From NCBI GenBank assembly GCA_964534175.1, contig CAZHNS010000008.1:14267-78266 (forward strand): DNA of 64,000 bases, read 5' to 3'. The number at the start of each line of letters is the position of its first letter. Within the stretch, counting starts at the first letter, position 1. The translations under genes were made by a program, and so were the position numbers. Of this stretch, positions 16,315-24,426 are shown one piece after another. Source of the DNA: JAFGHJ01 sp964534175 (GTDB taxonomy: Bacteria > Hydrothermota > UBA3072). The notes under the pieces are model-generated. The model saw only the letters and a list, made by a program, of their open reading frames with translations, did not search any database and had not been told where the DNA came from.

Positions 16315-16848
16315 ATGGACAAGGAGGCTTTTGCCTCTATTGTAGAGGAAACCAAAAGTATTGTTTTAAAAGCTATTAGAAAAACTCTGTTTTCTGAATA
16401 TTATTATGCTATCGATGATGTGGCTCAGGAAACTTATATTAGAGCATATCGGAGTTTAATTAAGAGTAAATTTAAGGAAGAGTCGAAACTGTCTTCATGG
16501 TTATACACAATTGCTAGGAATGAGTCGATAAGAATGAATAAAAAATTAAAGTCGGGAGAAAGAAGAAGAGAAAAGTATATGGAAAGAAATATAGAATATC
16601 TAAATAGTGACGGAAGAAATAATATAGAGGAAAAAATAGAGAAGGATGACTTGCTTGACAGACTAAGTGAAGCTGTCAAAAAGCTCCCTGATAAATATGG
16701 AAATGTGTTTGATTTATATGTAAAAGGTTTTAATGAAAAACAAATAGCAAAATTCCTTTCGATTTCCCGAGGTACAGTGAAGTCAAGAATACACAGAGGG
16801 AAAGAGAAATTAAGGAAAATATTAAATGAGGAGAAAATTTATGTATAG
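16315..16848 (+). CDS. ECF-type RNA polymerase sigma factor
   Basis: 177-aa sigma-70 family factor with only regions 2 and 4. Region 2: AIDDVAQETYIRAYRSLIKSKF ... SKLSSWLYTIARNESIRMNKK. Region 4 with its helix-turn-helix: LPDKYGNVFDLYVKGFNEKQIAKFLSISRGTVKSRIHRGKEKLRKIL. It directs polymerase to GGAAC/GTC-type promoters, and two such promoters occur here, each before a Spy-like gene. It starts one base after the stop of the upstream Spy-like gene and overlaps the next gene by eight bases. No SD of its own; coupling is likely. Confidence 0.92.
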   Translation: MDKEAFASIVEETKSIVLKAIRKTLFSEYYYAIDDVAQETYIRAYRSLIKSKFKEESKLSSWLYTIARNESIRMNKKLKSGERRREKYMERNIEYLNSDGRNNIEEKIEKDDLLDRLSEAVKKLPDKYGNVFDLYVKGFNEKQIAKFLSISRGTVKSRIHRGKEKLRKILNEEKIYV

Positions 16849-17143
16849 AATAGATAGTGAAATAAACAAAAGAAAACAAAACAAACTCTGGAGCGAGGAT
16901 ATCGCACAGAAAGTTCTTTCTGAGAAATCCAGAAGAACCAGGAGAAAATTAACTGTTGCCGGGTCTTTTCTTATAATGTTTTTTGTGTTCTTTGTTATTG
17001 GATTCAATGTTTCCAGGGTTGGAATCGAGAGTCCTTACTGGGTTGATGATTTTATATCCTCAGTGACTGATGATAGTTACTATCAATCAGAGGTACAAGA
17101 GGACTTGTATTACTTCGTGACCTATTCTTTTAACGGACAGTGA
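16841..17143 (+). CDS. Small single-pass membrane protein, candidate anti-sigma factor
   Basis: 100-aa protein starting at the ATG at 16841 (GAGGAG seven bases before), overlapping the sigma gene by eight bases. Residues 1-40 are basic and helical (KRKQNKLWSEDIAQKVLSEKSRRTRRK), residues about 41-62 form one transmembrane helix (VAGSFLIMFFVFFVIGF), and the last 40 residues are acidic and periplasmic. Position, overlap and topology are those of anti-sigma factors, but no zinc motif or known anti-sigma domain is visible. The cytoplasmic part is only about 35 residues, short for the role. Confidence 0.6.
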   Translation: MYRIDSEINKRKQNKLWSEDIAQKVLSEKSRRTRRKLTVAGSFLIMFFVFFVIGFNVSRVGIESPYWVDDFISSVTDDSYYQSEVQEDLYYFVTYSFNGQ

Positions 17144-17293
17144 TTGTAATCCTTTAGGCATTACAGTTGCTTGGTTAATTAGTTAATTAGTCAAAAATAT
17201 TCGTGTTATTCTTATAATCTATTATTTCTGTTATTGGGGTTGCAGGAGGATTCTTTATTCTATCTTCTGGCTCCTGAATTCTCTATTAAAAAT

Positions 17294-17322
17294 GGAACCG
17301 ATACAAAGTTTGTTGGGTCATA
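17294..17322 (+). promoter_or_regulatory. ECF-sigma promoter 2, upstream of second Spy-like gene
   Basis: GGAACC (17294-17299), 17-base spacer, GTCATA (17317-17322). Same boxes, spacing and partial spacer sequence as the promoter at 15743. It should drive the Spy-like gene at 17343 and, by read-through of the stem-loop at 17870, the TolC-MacA-MacB operon. Confidence 0.8.
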
Positions 17323-17342
17323 TCTGAAAATTGGAGGAAATC

Positions 17343-17852
17343 ATGAAAAAATATGTAATAGTAATAGTCTCGGTTTTAATGAGTGTTTTTGTAACTTTAC
17401 CTTTGACACTTCAGGCAGAGAGAGGAATGCAAGGTAAAAATATGATGGGTGAAGGGACGAAAATGGGAGGTTGGCATCATGATTGGCTTTCTAACTTGAA
17501 CCTTGACGAAGAAGTATTACAGAAAATGCAAGAAATGAGGTTGAAGAATAAGGAAAGGATGCTTGAATTAAAAAATCAGATTGAAAAGAAAGAGCTGGAA
17601 ATGGAAAAAGTTCTTATGGATAAGAAACTTGATTTCAAAAAAATTCTTTCTATTAATGACGACATAGCTGCTCTTAGACAGAAAATATCAAGGGAAAAAT
17701 TAGAGAATAAAATAGAAATGTATAAACTTCTTCCGGATGACAAAAAGGAAGAAGCGAGAAAAATGTTTCTTCATCGGTTTTTAAAAAGAGGACATGGGAA
17801 AACCGGAGGGCACTTGCAAAAAGGTGCGCCAGATTGCCCTAGAAATAAGTAA
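17343..17852 (+). CDS. Spy-like periplasmic helical protein
   Basis: 169-aa exported protein with a signal peptide ending LQAE, a Met/Gly/His-rich segment (MMGEGTKMGGWHHDW) that could bind metal, and long charged helices with the pattern of the periplasmic heavy-metal-sensor/Spy group (LNLDEEVLQKMQEMRLKNKERMLELKNQI). The LTxxQ signature is degenerate. The C-terminus is basic and His/Gly-rich with one Cys. GGAGG precedes the ATG at 17343. An ECF promoter lies directly upstream, making it a predicted target of the neighbouring sigma factor. It is a likely paralogue of the product at 15789 but is not a lipoprotein. Confidence 0.75.
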   Translation: MKKYVIVIVSVLMSVFVTLPLTLQAERGMQGKNMMGEGTKMGGWHHDWLSNLNLDEEVLQKMQEMRLKNKERMLELKNQIEKKELEMEKVLMDKKLDFKKILSINDDIAALRQKISREKLENKIEMYKLLPDDKKEEARKMFLHRFLKRGHGKTGGHLQKGAPDCPRNK

Positions 17853-17869
17853 ACTACCCCTCTTGATTC

Positions 17870-17909
17870 CTAAGGGGTGCAAGGATATAAATATTCTTGT
17901 ACCCCTTAG
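17870..17909 (+). terminator. 18-bp stem-loop between Spy-like gene and tolC
   Basis: CTAAGGGGT (17870-17878) pairs with ACCCCTTAG (17901-17909), and the pairing continues inward with two G-U pairs to a four-base loop at 17888-17891. There is no T-run, so it may be an attenuating or mRNA-processing hairpin rather than a full terminator. A nearby ACCCCTC (17856-17862) could pair alternatively with the left arm. Confidence 0.5.
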
Positions 17910-17960
17910 TTACATTGCTAAAAATTTAAAAAGGAATATAATAGTTGAGGATAATGATAT

Positions 17961-19322
17961 ATGAAAAACGATTTATCTGGCTTTAAATTAAATTTAATAT
18001 CTAAAAATATTTTCTTATTCGTTGCTTTTTTCGGAGTGGGTTTTGCTTCTTTGGGGCAATATGAAAAAGATACGCTCGAGAAGCCATTTTCTATAGACCA
18101 GTGTGTTGAGTTCGCTCTTTTAAATTCGCCTCTTATTGGAGTGGCGGAAGGATCGGTGAGAAAAAGCGAACTGGATGTTAAAGATGCTAAAGCTAATTTT
18201 CTTCCGGAAATCAGTCTTTCTGGAGGGTATTATATTAATGATACGTATAATACGTTATCCTGGAATAGCGACCATTATGATCTTGCTCTTTCTGCTTCAA
18301 TAGAACCATTTAGCAGCGGTAGAACGTATCTCGATGTAGAAAGGACTGATGCTAACCTTACTTCTGCAAGAGAAGGTTATCGGCTTACCCGTATGAATCT
18401 TATTATGGAAGTAATTGAGGGATATTACAATTTACTTAAAGCTTCTCAGATGCTGGATCTCAGAAGAAGCACACTTGAACAAAAAGAATATCAGCTTGAG
18501 TTCTCAAAGGCTCAATTCGAACTTGGGATGGTGCCCAGAGCTGATACCCTTAAAGCCAGGGCAGCTTTAGAATCGGCAAGGGTAAGTTTGCATGAGGCAG
18601 ATGGAGAACTTTTGATAAGTAAAGCAGAACTTAACGAAGTTATGGGGCTTGATCTTGATTTTCCCATATCGATTGAAGATGTGGAGTTAGAGAAATTAGA
18701 TGTTCCAGAATTTGATAGTGTATTAATGGTGGCTTACATGAATAGACCGGATGTAGAACAACGGAGGGCTTTGATCGCCGCAAGTAAATATAATATGATG
18801 ATAGCCTGGATTAACAGATTGCCGACCTTGACCTTAACGGGGGGGTACAGTCTTAACGCGGAACACTTTGCGTTTGAAGACCTGCCCTTAAATAGATCTA
18901 ATTGGGATGATAATTCTGATTGGAGTGTCGGACTTATTTTAAGTTTTCCCATATTTGATGGAGGAGTTAAATCCAGGGCTATCAAAAAGGCCAATATAGA
19001 TTTAAACAACGCGAGACTCGAGAATAAAGATTTAGAAAGGCAAGTTGAGCTTGAAGTAAAATCAGCCCATATTAACCTCGACAACGCTTCAAAGAAGATT
19101 GATTTAACCCAAAGGCAGGTTGCAAGTGCCGAGGAAAGTTACGAAACTGCGCTTGGCAGATATAAAAATGGGCTTGCTCCCATAACAGAAGTTATAGATG
19201 CGGAGGTCGCTTTAACCGAAGGACAAATCGATTTTATTAGTTCTAAATATGATTTTCTTGAAGCTGAGGCTCTATTAAAAAGAGCAATAGGAGTTCTTTA
19301 TGATAAGGAGGAACTGGAATGA
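17961..19322 (+). CDS. TolC-family outer-membrane efflux protein
   Basis: 453-aa outer-membrane channel component of a tripartite pump. N-terminal hydrophobic segment to about residue 32, then two OEP repeats with the family pattern of long helices and paired strands: SIDQCVEFALLNSPLI, VIEGYYNLLKASQMLDLRRSTLEQKEYQLEFSK, and the second half VELEVKSAHINLDNASKKIDL ... GRYKNGLAPITEVIDAEVALTEGQ. Normal length. The next gene starts in an ATGA overlap of four bases, so TolC, adaptor and ABC transporter form one translationally coupled operon. Confidence 0.9.
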   Translation: MKNDLSGFKLNLISKNIFLFVAFFGVGFASLGQYEKDTLEKPFSIDQCVEFALLNSPLIGVAEGSVRKSELDVKDAKANFLPEISLSGGYYINDTYNTLSWNSDHYDLALSASIEPFSSGRTYLDVERTDANLTSAREGYRLTRMNLIMEVIEGYYNLLKASQMLDLRRSTLEQKEYQLEFSKAQFELGMVPRADTLKARAALESARVSLHEADGELLISKAELNEVMGLDLDFPISIEDVELEKLDVPEFDSVLMVAYMNRPDVEQRRALIAASKYNMMIAWINRLPTLTLTGGYSLNAEHFAFEDLPLNRSNWDDNSDWSVGLILSFPIFDGGVKSRAIKKANIDLNNARLENKDLERQVELEVKSAHINLDNASKKIDLTQRQVASAEESYETALGRYKNGLAPITEVIDAEVALTEGQIDFISSKYDFLEAEALLKRAIGVLYDKEELE

Positions 19323-20482
19323 AGATTGAGAGGAAACATTCGATAATTGGTGGAATTATTTTTATGGTATTAATAGTTGTTTTTTTGATTTTTCGTATTG
19401 CGGCAGGCAGAAAAAACAAATCTCCTGATTTTAAGATTATTCAGGCAACGAGGGGAAATATAATTCAGAAAGTTACGGAAAGCGGTACCGTGGAGCCGGT
19501 TATTTCAATAGACGTGAAATCTGAACTTGCCGGAGAGGTGGTAAAGTTATATGTGGAAGAAGAGGATAAGGTCAAGGTGGGACAAAAGTTGGTTCTTATA
19601 AGACCCGAGCCGGAAGAGGCGCAAAAAGTGGCTCAGGCGAAAGCTTCCATAAAGAGCAAACAGTTAGATCTGGAAGATGCCGAAAGAGATCAGAGGAGAA
19701 AAGAAGCTCTATATGAAAAGGGTTTTATTTCCGAGCAGGATGTTGAAGATGCCCGTAAGCAATATGAAAATAGTAAGATTCAGCTTCAGCTTGCAGAGAA
19801 ACAATTATGGGCAATGCTCGGAGGAAAGAGTAATGTAGATGTTGAAAATATCGATCTCGAAGGGACGGAGAATATAACTCTCACATCGTCTATCAGCGGA
19901 GTTGTGACGAGTATCAATGTAGAAGAAGGAGAAAAGATAACTTCAGGAACTCAGGCAATTGGCGGCGGCGGAACGGCAATTATGAGGGTTGCAGATTTGA
20001 GCGAAATGTTAGTAAAAGCCAGTATAAACGAGGTTGACGTGGGCAAACTAAAGAGAGGACAGAGAGTCGAAATAGGTTTTGATGCTATAAAAGGGAAAGT
20101 TTACGAGGGTAAAGTTAGAAGGATATCGCCTTCAGGAACTGAAGAGGAAAACCTCGTAGTTTATCCCGTTGAGGTTGAAATTCTAAATTCGGATGAAAAG
20201 ATTCGTCCCGGAATGACTGCTGATCTTGATATAATTATCGCGGAAGCAGAGAACGTAATCTGTATCCCCAAGCATGCTGTTATAAATAGAGAAGGAAGAA
20301 CAATAGTTAATATTAGGAAGGAAAATAAATTTGTTCCGCGGGATGTAATTACGGGTATTGAAGATGATGTTAAGATAGAAATAAAAAAGGGAATAGAAGT
20401 AGGCGATACCTTGATGATACCTTCCGGAGGAGGGTTTACGCCCGGTGGAGGGGAAAGGAGAGGACCTCCTCCCGGCAGGTAA
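19319..20482 (+). CDS. MacA-like periplasmic adaptor (HlyD/RND family)
   Basis: 387-aa membrane-fusion protein with one N-terminal transmembrane helix (about 9-28). Order: barrel-sandwich half (VEPVISIDVKSELAGEVVKLYVEEEDKVKVGQ), coiled-coil hairpin (about 100-165), second sandwich half (LTSSISGVVTSINVEEGEKI), then beta-barrel and membrane-proximal domains. It links the MacB-like ABC transporter to TolC. The extreme C-terminus is a Gly/Pro/Arg tail (GGGERRGPPPGR), resembling the low-complexity linker of the lipoprotein at 13833. It starts four bases inside tolC. Confidence 0.88.
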   Translation: MKIERKHSIIGGIIFMVLIVVFLIFRIAAGRKNKSPDFKIIQATRGNIIQKVTESGTVEPVISIDVKSELAGEVVKLYVEEEDKVKVGQKLVLIRPEPEEAQKVAQAKASIKSKQLDLEDAERDQRRKEALYEKGFISEQDVEDARKQYENSKIQLQLAEKQLWAMLGGKSNVDVENIDLEGTENITLTSSISGVVTSINVEEGEKITSGTQAIGGGGTAIMRVADLSEMLVKASINEVDVGKLKRGQRVEIGFDAIKGKVYEGKVRRISPSGTEEENLVVYPVEVEILNSDEKIRPGMTADLDIIIAEAENVICIPKHAVINREGRTIVNIRKENKFVPRDVITGIEDDVKIEIKKGIEVGDTLMIPSGGGFTPGGGERRGPPPGR

Positions 20483-20490
20483 ACGAAATT

Positions 20491-22479
20491 ATGGCATTAA
20501 TCGAAGCCAGCAATCTCGTGAAAATTTACTGCAGGGGTAATGTAGAAGTTCATGCTCTCCGGGGTGTTTCTCTTAAAGTTACTAGGGGAGAATTTTTATC
20601 GATTATTGGTCCCTCTGGTTCCGGCAAGACAACATTGATGGATATATTGGGATGTCTTTCCAGGCCAACTTCAGGTAGTTATTATCTTGAAGGGCGTGAT
20701 GTAAGTGAAATAAATGATGATGATTTATCTAATATAAGGAAGAGAAAAATAGGTTTCGTTTTTCAGACCTTTAATCTTATTCCAAGAATGAACGCAATAA
20801 GCAATGTGGAACTTCCGCTTCTTTATTCCGGGGTAAGTGAAGAAAGGCGCAAAGAAAAGGCAATGGATGCTCTTAGGATAGTGGGACTTGAGCGTCGTGC
20901 TTACCACGACCCGAATGAACTCTCAGGAGGAGAACAGCAGAGAGTTGCTATTGCCCGGGCGCTTATAAACAATCCTTCTATAATATTTGCCGATGAACCT
21001 ACAGGTAATCTCGATTCAAAAACAGGAAAAGAAATAATGGCTCTTTTTGAGAAACTACATCAGGAAGGTAAAACCATTATAATGGTAACACATGATGCTA
21101 ATGTTGCTGATTATGCCCAGAGAAGTATCAAAATAAAAGATGGTAAAATAGAAGAAGAAAAAGTAAGGAAGAAATCGCCTAAAAAGAAAACTGCTTTTGT
21201 TGAGGAAAAACTTGGAGATGCCAGTTTGTTAGGAAGTATTATTTCAGGTTTTCTTTCCGGATATAAGGGTCTTTTAGCCAATAAACTTCGTTCATTCCTT
21301 ACTGTTCTCGGAATAATTATAGGTGTGGGAGCGGTTATAGGGGTTATGGGAGTTGGAGAAGGTGCGAAAAGGAATATTACTTCTCAGATAGAAAAATTGG
21401 GCTCGAATGTTATCAGTATTTTTTACAGAAGACCCGATAGTAAAGCCCAGGCTTTAGAATGGAGAGGCCGTTCTAAAGGTCTTACTTACGACGACGCGGT
21501 TGCTCTAAAAGAGGATTTGAATTTTATAACCGCAATATCTCCGGAAGTAAGAACCGATGTAACAGTCAAATACAAGGATGAAGATTGGGATACGGATATT
21601 GTTGGAACCCTGCCTTCCTATCAAATTGTTAACAATCATTCTGTAGAGGAGGGACGATTTTTTACCGAGGAAGAATTAAACTCCTGGTCCAAGGTTTGTG
21701 TTATAGGTAAAACGATTAAAGATGAGCTTTTTGGCAAAGAAGACCCGATTGGGAAAGAGATAAAGATTAGAAATATGCGTTTTACCATAATTGGTATCAT
21801 GGAAGAAAAGGGTTCTGTTGGATGGAGAGATTTTGATGACCGGATATTTATTCCTCTTTTTACAGCTCAAAAGAGAATTACTGGTGAAGATGATGTAGTT
21901 AGGGCTATCGAGGCTCAAACAACGGGTCTCCTACCAACGGATATCACTGAAGAGAGGGTAAAACGACTGTTGCTGGAGCGACACAATCAGGTCGAGGATT
22001 TCCGAATAAGAAACAGAGAAGAGTTCCGGGAAACTATAGAACAGACAGCAAGTACCTTTAAAATTATGCTTTCAGGAATTGCCGCCATATCTCTTATCGT
22101 TGGAGGGATAGGTATAATGAACATAATGCTAGTTTCGGTTACTGAAAGAACAAGAGAAATTGGTATAAGAAAAGCAATAGGAGCAAAGAGGGTAGATATT
22201 TTAACCCAGTTTCTAATAGAATCGGTAATAGTGAGTTTAAGCGGAGGTATTCTAGGTATTATTTTTGGTTTTATCTTTGCCAATACCGTGGGTAATATGA
22301 TGGTTGGTGCAGGTGCGATAGGGCCAAGATTCTTAAGTCAGGGAGGCCAGTCAGTAGTGACGCCTGGTTCGATTTTACTTGCTTTCTTCTTCGCTGTAGT
22401 AATAGGAATCTTCTTTGGTATGTATCCTGCGAATAAAGCTTCAAAAATGGATCCTGTTCAGGCGCTCCGATACGAATAG
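20491..22479 (+). CDS. MacB-like ABC transporter, ATPase-permease fusion
   Basis: 662-aa inner-membrane protein. The N-terminal ATPase (about 1-225) has Walker A GPSGSGKT, signature LSGGEQQR and Walker B IIFADEPTGNLDS. After a basic linker (KKSPKKKTAF) the MacB/FtsX permease has a first transmembrane helix at about 265-290, a periplasmic domain (about 290-520) and three C-terminal helices. MacB uses ATP for mechanotransmission rather than classical transport, expelling lipopeptides, toxins or envelope material through TolC. Fourth member downstream of ECF promoter 2, so it may relieve the stress sensed by the Spy-like proteins. Confidence 0.92.
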   Translation: MALIEASNLVKIYCRGNVEVHALRGVSLKVTRGEFLSIIGPSGSGKTTLMDILGCLSRPTSGSYYLEGRDVSEINDDDLSNIRKRKIGFVFQTFNLIPRMNAISNVELPLLYSGVSEERRKEKAMDALRIVGLERRAYHDPNELSGGEQQRVAIARALINNPSIIFADEPTGNLDSKTGKEIMALFEKLHQEGKTIIMVTHDANVADYAQRSIKIKDGKIEEEKVRKKSPKKKTAFVEEKLGDASLLGSIISGFLSGYKGLLANKLRSFLTVLGIIIGVGAVIGVMGVGEGAKRNITSQIEKLGSNVISIFYRRPDSKAQALEWRGRSKGLTYDDAVALKEDLNFITAISPEVRTDVTVKYKDEDWDTDIVGTLPSYQIVNNHSVEEGRFFTEEELNSWSKVCVIGKTIKDELFGKEDPIGKEIKIRNMRFTIIGIMEEKGSVGWRDFDDRIFIPLFTAQKRITGEDDVVRAIEAQTTGLLPTDITEERVKRLLLERHNQVEDFRIRNREEFRETIEQTASTFKIMLSGIAAISLIVGGIGIMNIMLVSVTERTREIGIRKAIGAKRVDILTQFLIESVIVSLSGGILGIIFGFIFANTVGNMMVGAGAIGPRFLSQGGQSVVTPGSILLAFFFAVVIGIFFGMYPANKASKMDPVQALRYE

Positions 22480-22766
22480 TATATAGTCTTATCATTTGGT
22501 TTCCTGTTTTTAGAAAGGATCTATCTCTTACTTTTTAGTTTTCTTCAGAAAATTAAATATCAAAAATTAAAAATCAAAATGATAAATTAAAATTTAAAAT
22601 TGTCTGTTGTCTGACTGCCAGAATAGGGAGTTATTATATTATTGGTGATATGCTTTGTTTTTTATTTTTGAACTTGGATTTATATTTTTCCATTTTGATA
22701 TTTGATTTTTACATTTAATTACTTAATTACGATATGGTTTCAATATTTAAGAAATACGATTTTTAT
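22480..22766. repeat. 287-bp gap with AT-rich phrase-like inverted repeats
   Basis: No gene. Runs such as AAATATCAAAAATTAAAAATC (22554 onward) and, about 120 bases later in opposite orientation, CATTTTGATATTTGATTTTT (from 22690) form degenerate long-distance inverted repeats. The space between holds GTCTGTTGTCTGACTGCC. The gap separates convergent macB and MATE genes and could act as a loose bidirectional terminator. Confidence 0.6.
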
Positions 22767-24128
22767 CTAAAGAATATGATCGACCGTCCAATATCCCCAA
22801 CTAAAAGTGAAGATAGTGGAGATTACATTACCCAAAACTATTCCCCACCAGATTCCAGTAAGCCCCCATCCGACGTGAGTTGCCAGTATATAAGCAAGTG
22901 GTATTTGGAAAACAAAAGTTCGGATAATTGTAGCAATAAGAGAATTTATTCCTCTATTTACTCCTCTAAACATTGCTGAAGTTAAAATTCCGGGAGGAAC
23001 TACCAGATAAAATAAAGTGCTGATTTTTAGAAACCTGATAAGATCTGTTGAAATTCTTGCAGCTCCCTTTGAGTAAGTGAAAATATAGGAAATCTCTTTT
23101 GTAAAAAATAAAACAATTATAGCTATAAACAGTTCCAGGAATATACCAGACCTCACAGCGTACAAATACGCTGTTTTAAGTTTTTCTTTGTTTCTCGCGC
23201 CGTATGCTGCTCCGGTTACAGCAATTACTCCCGTCGCGAGCCCCATGATTGGAGTAGTTGCTACCATAATAATTCTCCAGCCGCTTGTAAAAACAGCTAC
23301 TCCGTCTGTTGTCCCGACAATCACCACAATTTTGTTAAGTATAATCATGCTTATGGACATGGATAGCTGTGCCAAAGTCGAGGGTATTCCTACGGATAAA
23401 ATCTCACTTAATATTCTACGGTTGTATTTAAAATTCTTTATCGATATATCGAGATAAGTATCTTTCCTTCTGAATATCCAGTATATGAAAAGCAGAGAAC
23501 TTACTGCCATGGAAAAAACCGAAGCAATTGCAGCACCGCTAACACCTAATCCAAAATAATATATAAATATTGGGTCAAGTATTATATTAAGTACGGAGCC
23601 AATAAGTATGCCGTACATAGCTCTTTTTGCGTCACCTTCTCCCCTTAGTATTGAACCTGCAATATTGGAAAATACCAGAATTGGAGTCCCCAGAAAGAAG
23701 ATTTTCGAATAGTGGATAGCCATAAAAGCGACCGTTTCGTTTTCTCCGCTGAATGCTCTCATTATCTCGTCGAGAAAAGGAAAACCGCATATACTGATTA
23801 TTGTGGATATAAGAAAACCCAAAATGAGCGTGTGCTCTGCTGTATTATCTGCTTCTTTTTTATTCCTTGCCCCTATTCTTCTTGAAATAGCAGAACTTCC
23901 CCCGACTCCTATTCCCATACCGAGAGCTATTATTATAAAGAAAAATGGGAAAAATAGACCAACGGAGGCAAGGGCATCCGCACCCAAACCCGCTACCCAG
24001 AAACCATCAGCAATATTGTAGAAAGCATGGACAAGCATCGCGATAATCATGGGAGTCGATAATTTTATTATCGCCTTTTTCGGTTCACCTAATAAATCTT
24101 TTACACCTTTGGTTATATTATTATCCAT
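22767..24128 (-). CDS. MATE-family multidrug/Na+ antiporter
   Basis: 453-aa inner-membrane protein with about twelve hydrophobic helices in two homologous halves. Family features: GEPKKAIIKLSTPMIIAMLVHAFYNIADGFWV at the N-terminus, SAISRRIGARNKKEAD after helix 2, GEGDAKRAMYGILIGSVLNIILDPIFI in the middle and GAAYGARNKEKLKTAY in the second half. These pumps export cationic drugs or metabolites using Na+ or H+ gradients. It is monocistronic on the minus strand with no clear SD; TTTACA-N16-TATCTT just upstream is a possible promoter. The substrate cannot be predicted. Confidence 0.92.
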   Translation of the reverse strand: MDNNITKGVKDLLGEPKKAIIKLSTPMIIAMLVHAFYNIADGFWVAGLGADALASVGLFFPFFFIIIALGMGIGVGGSSAISRRIGARNKKEADNTAEHTLILGFLISTIISICGFPFLDEIMRAFSGENETVAFMAIHYSKIFFLGTPILVFSNIAGSILRGEGDAKRAMYGILIGSVLNIILDPIFIYYFGLGVSGAAIASVFSMAVSSLLFIYWIFRRKDTYLDISIKNFKYNRRILSEILSVGIPSTLAQLSMSISMIILNKIVVIVGTTDGVAVFTSGWRIIMVATTPIMGLATGVIAVTGAAYGARNKEKLKTAYLYAVRSGIFLELFIAIIVLFFTKEISYIFTYSKGAARISTDLIRFLKISTLFYLVVPPGILTSAMFRGVNRGINSLIATIIRTFVFQIPLAYILATHVGWGLTGIWWGIVLGNVISTIFTFSWGYWTVDHIL

Positions 24129-24204
24129 ATTTGTTTAAGTTCCAATAAAGATATAGCCTTCAGTCAATTTGTAAACCCATTTTCAGAAATTAAAAGCTAG
24201 TGTT

Positions 24205-24360
24205 TGATTGTCGAACTTGGCTTTTTGCTGTTTGCCTTTAGCTGTTGGCTGAAAAACTAAAAGAATTTTTCGAGGTAAATTTTAAAACTTGGATTTTGTG
24301 GGGTGGGCTTAATGCGAAAAGCCAAAAGTGATTAGCTAATAGCCTAGTAATTGTTTTTTA
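24205..24360. repeat. Degenerate TAGC/GGCT repeat text
   Basis: Phrases TTGGCTTTTTGCTGTTTGCC and TTAGCTGTTGGCTG (24218-24252) are answered by GCGAAAAGCCAAAAGTG and ATTAGCTAATAGCCTAG (24313-24347) in roughly inverted form. The 298-bp gap (24129-24426) otherwise holds only the promoter of the next gene. Confidence 0.55.
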
Positions 24361-24362
24361 TC

Positions 24363-24390
24363 TTGACATAATAGTTGTTAAATATACTAT
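24363..24390 (+). promoter_or_regulatory. Sigma-70 promoter
   Basis: TTGACA (24363-24368), a 16-base spacer and TACTAT (24385-24390); TATACT at 24383 is an alternative with a short 14-base spacer. It precedes the HExxH/propeller/barrel gene. Confidence 0.6.
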
Positions 24391-24426
24391 TATTAAGACA
24401 TTTCGCAGAAGTTTATGGGAGGATAT

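Noticed and set aside
22550..22725. Possible CRISPR-like array from repeated AT-rich phrases
   Set aside because: The units are neither exact nor evenly spaced, and there are no distinct spacers and no cas genes.
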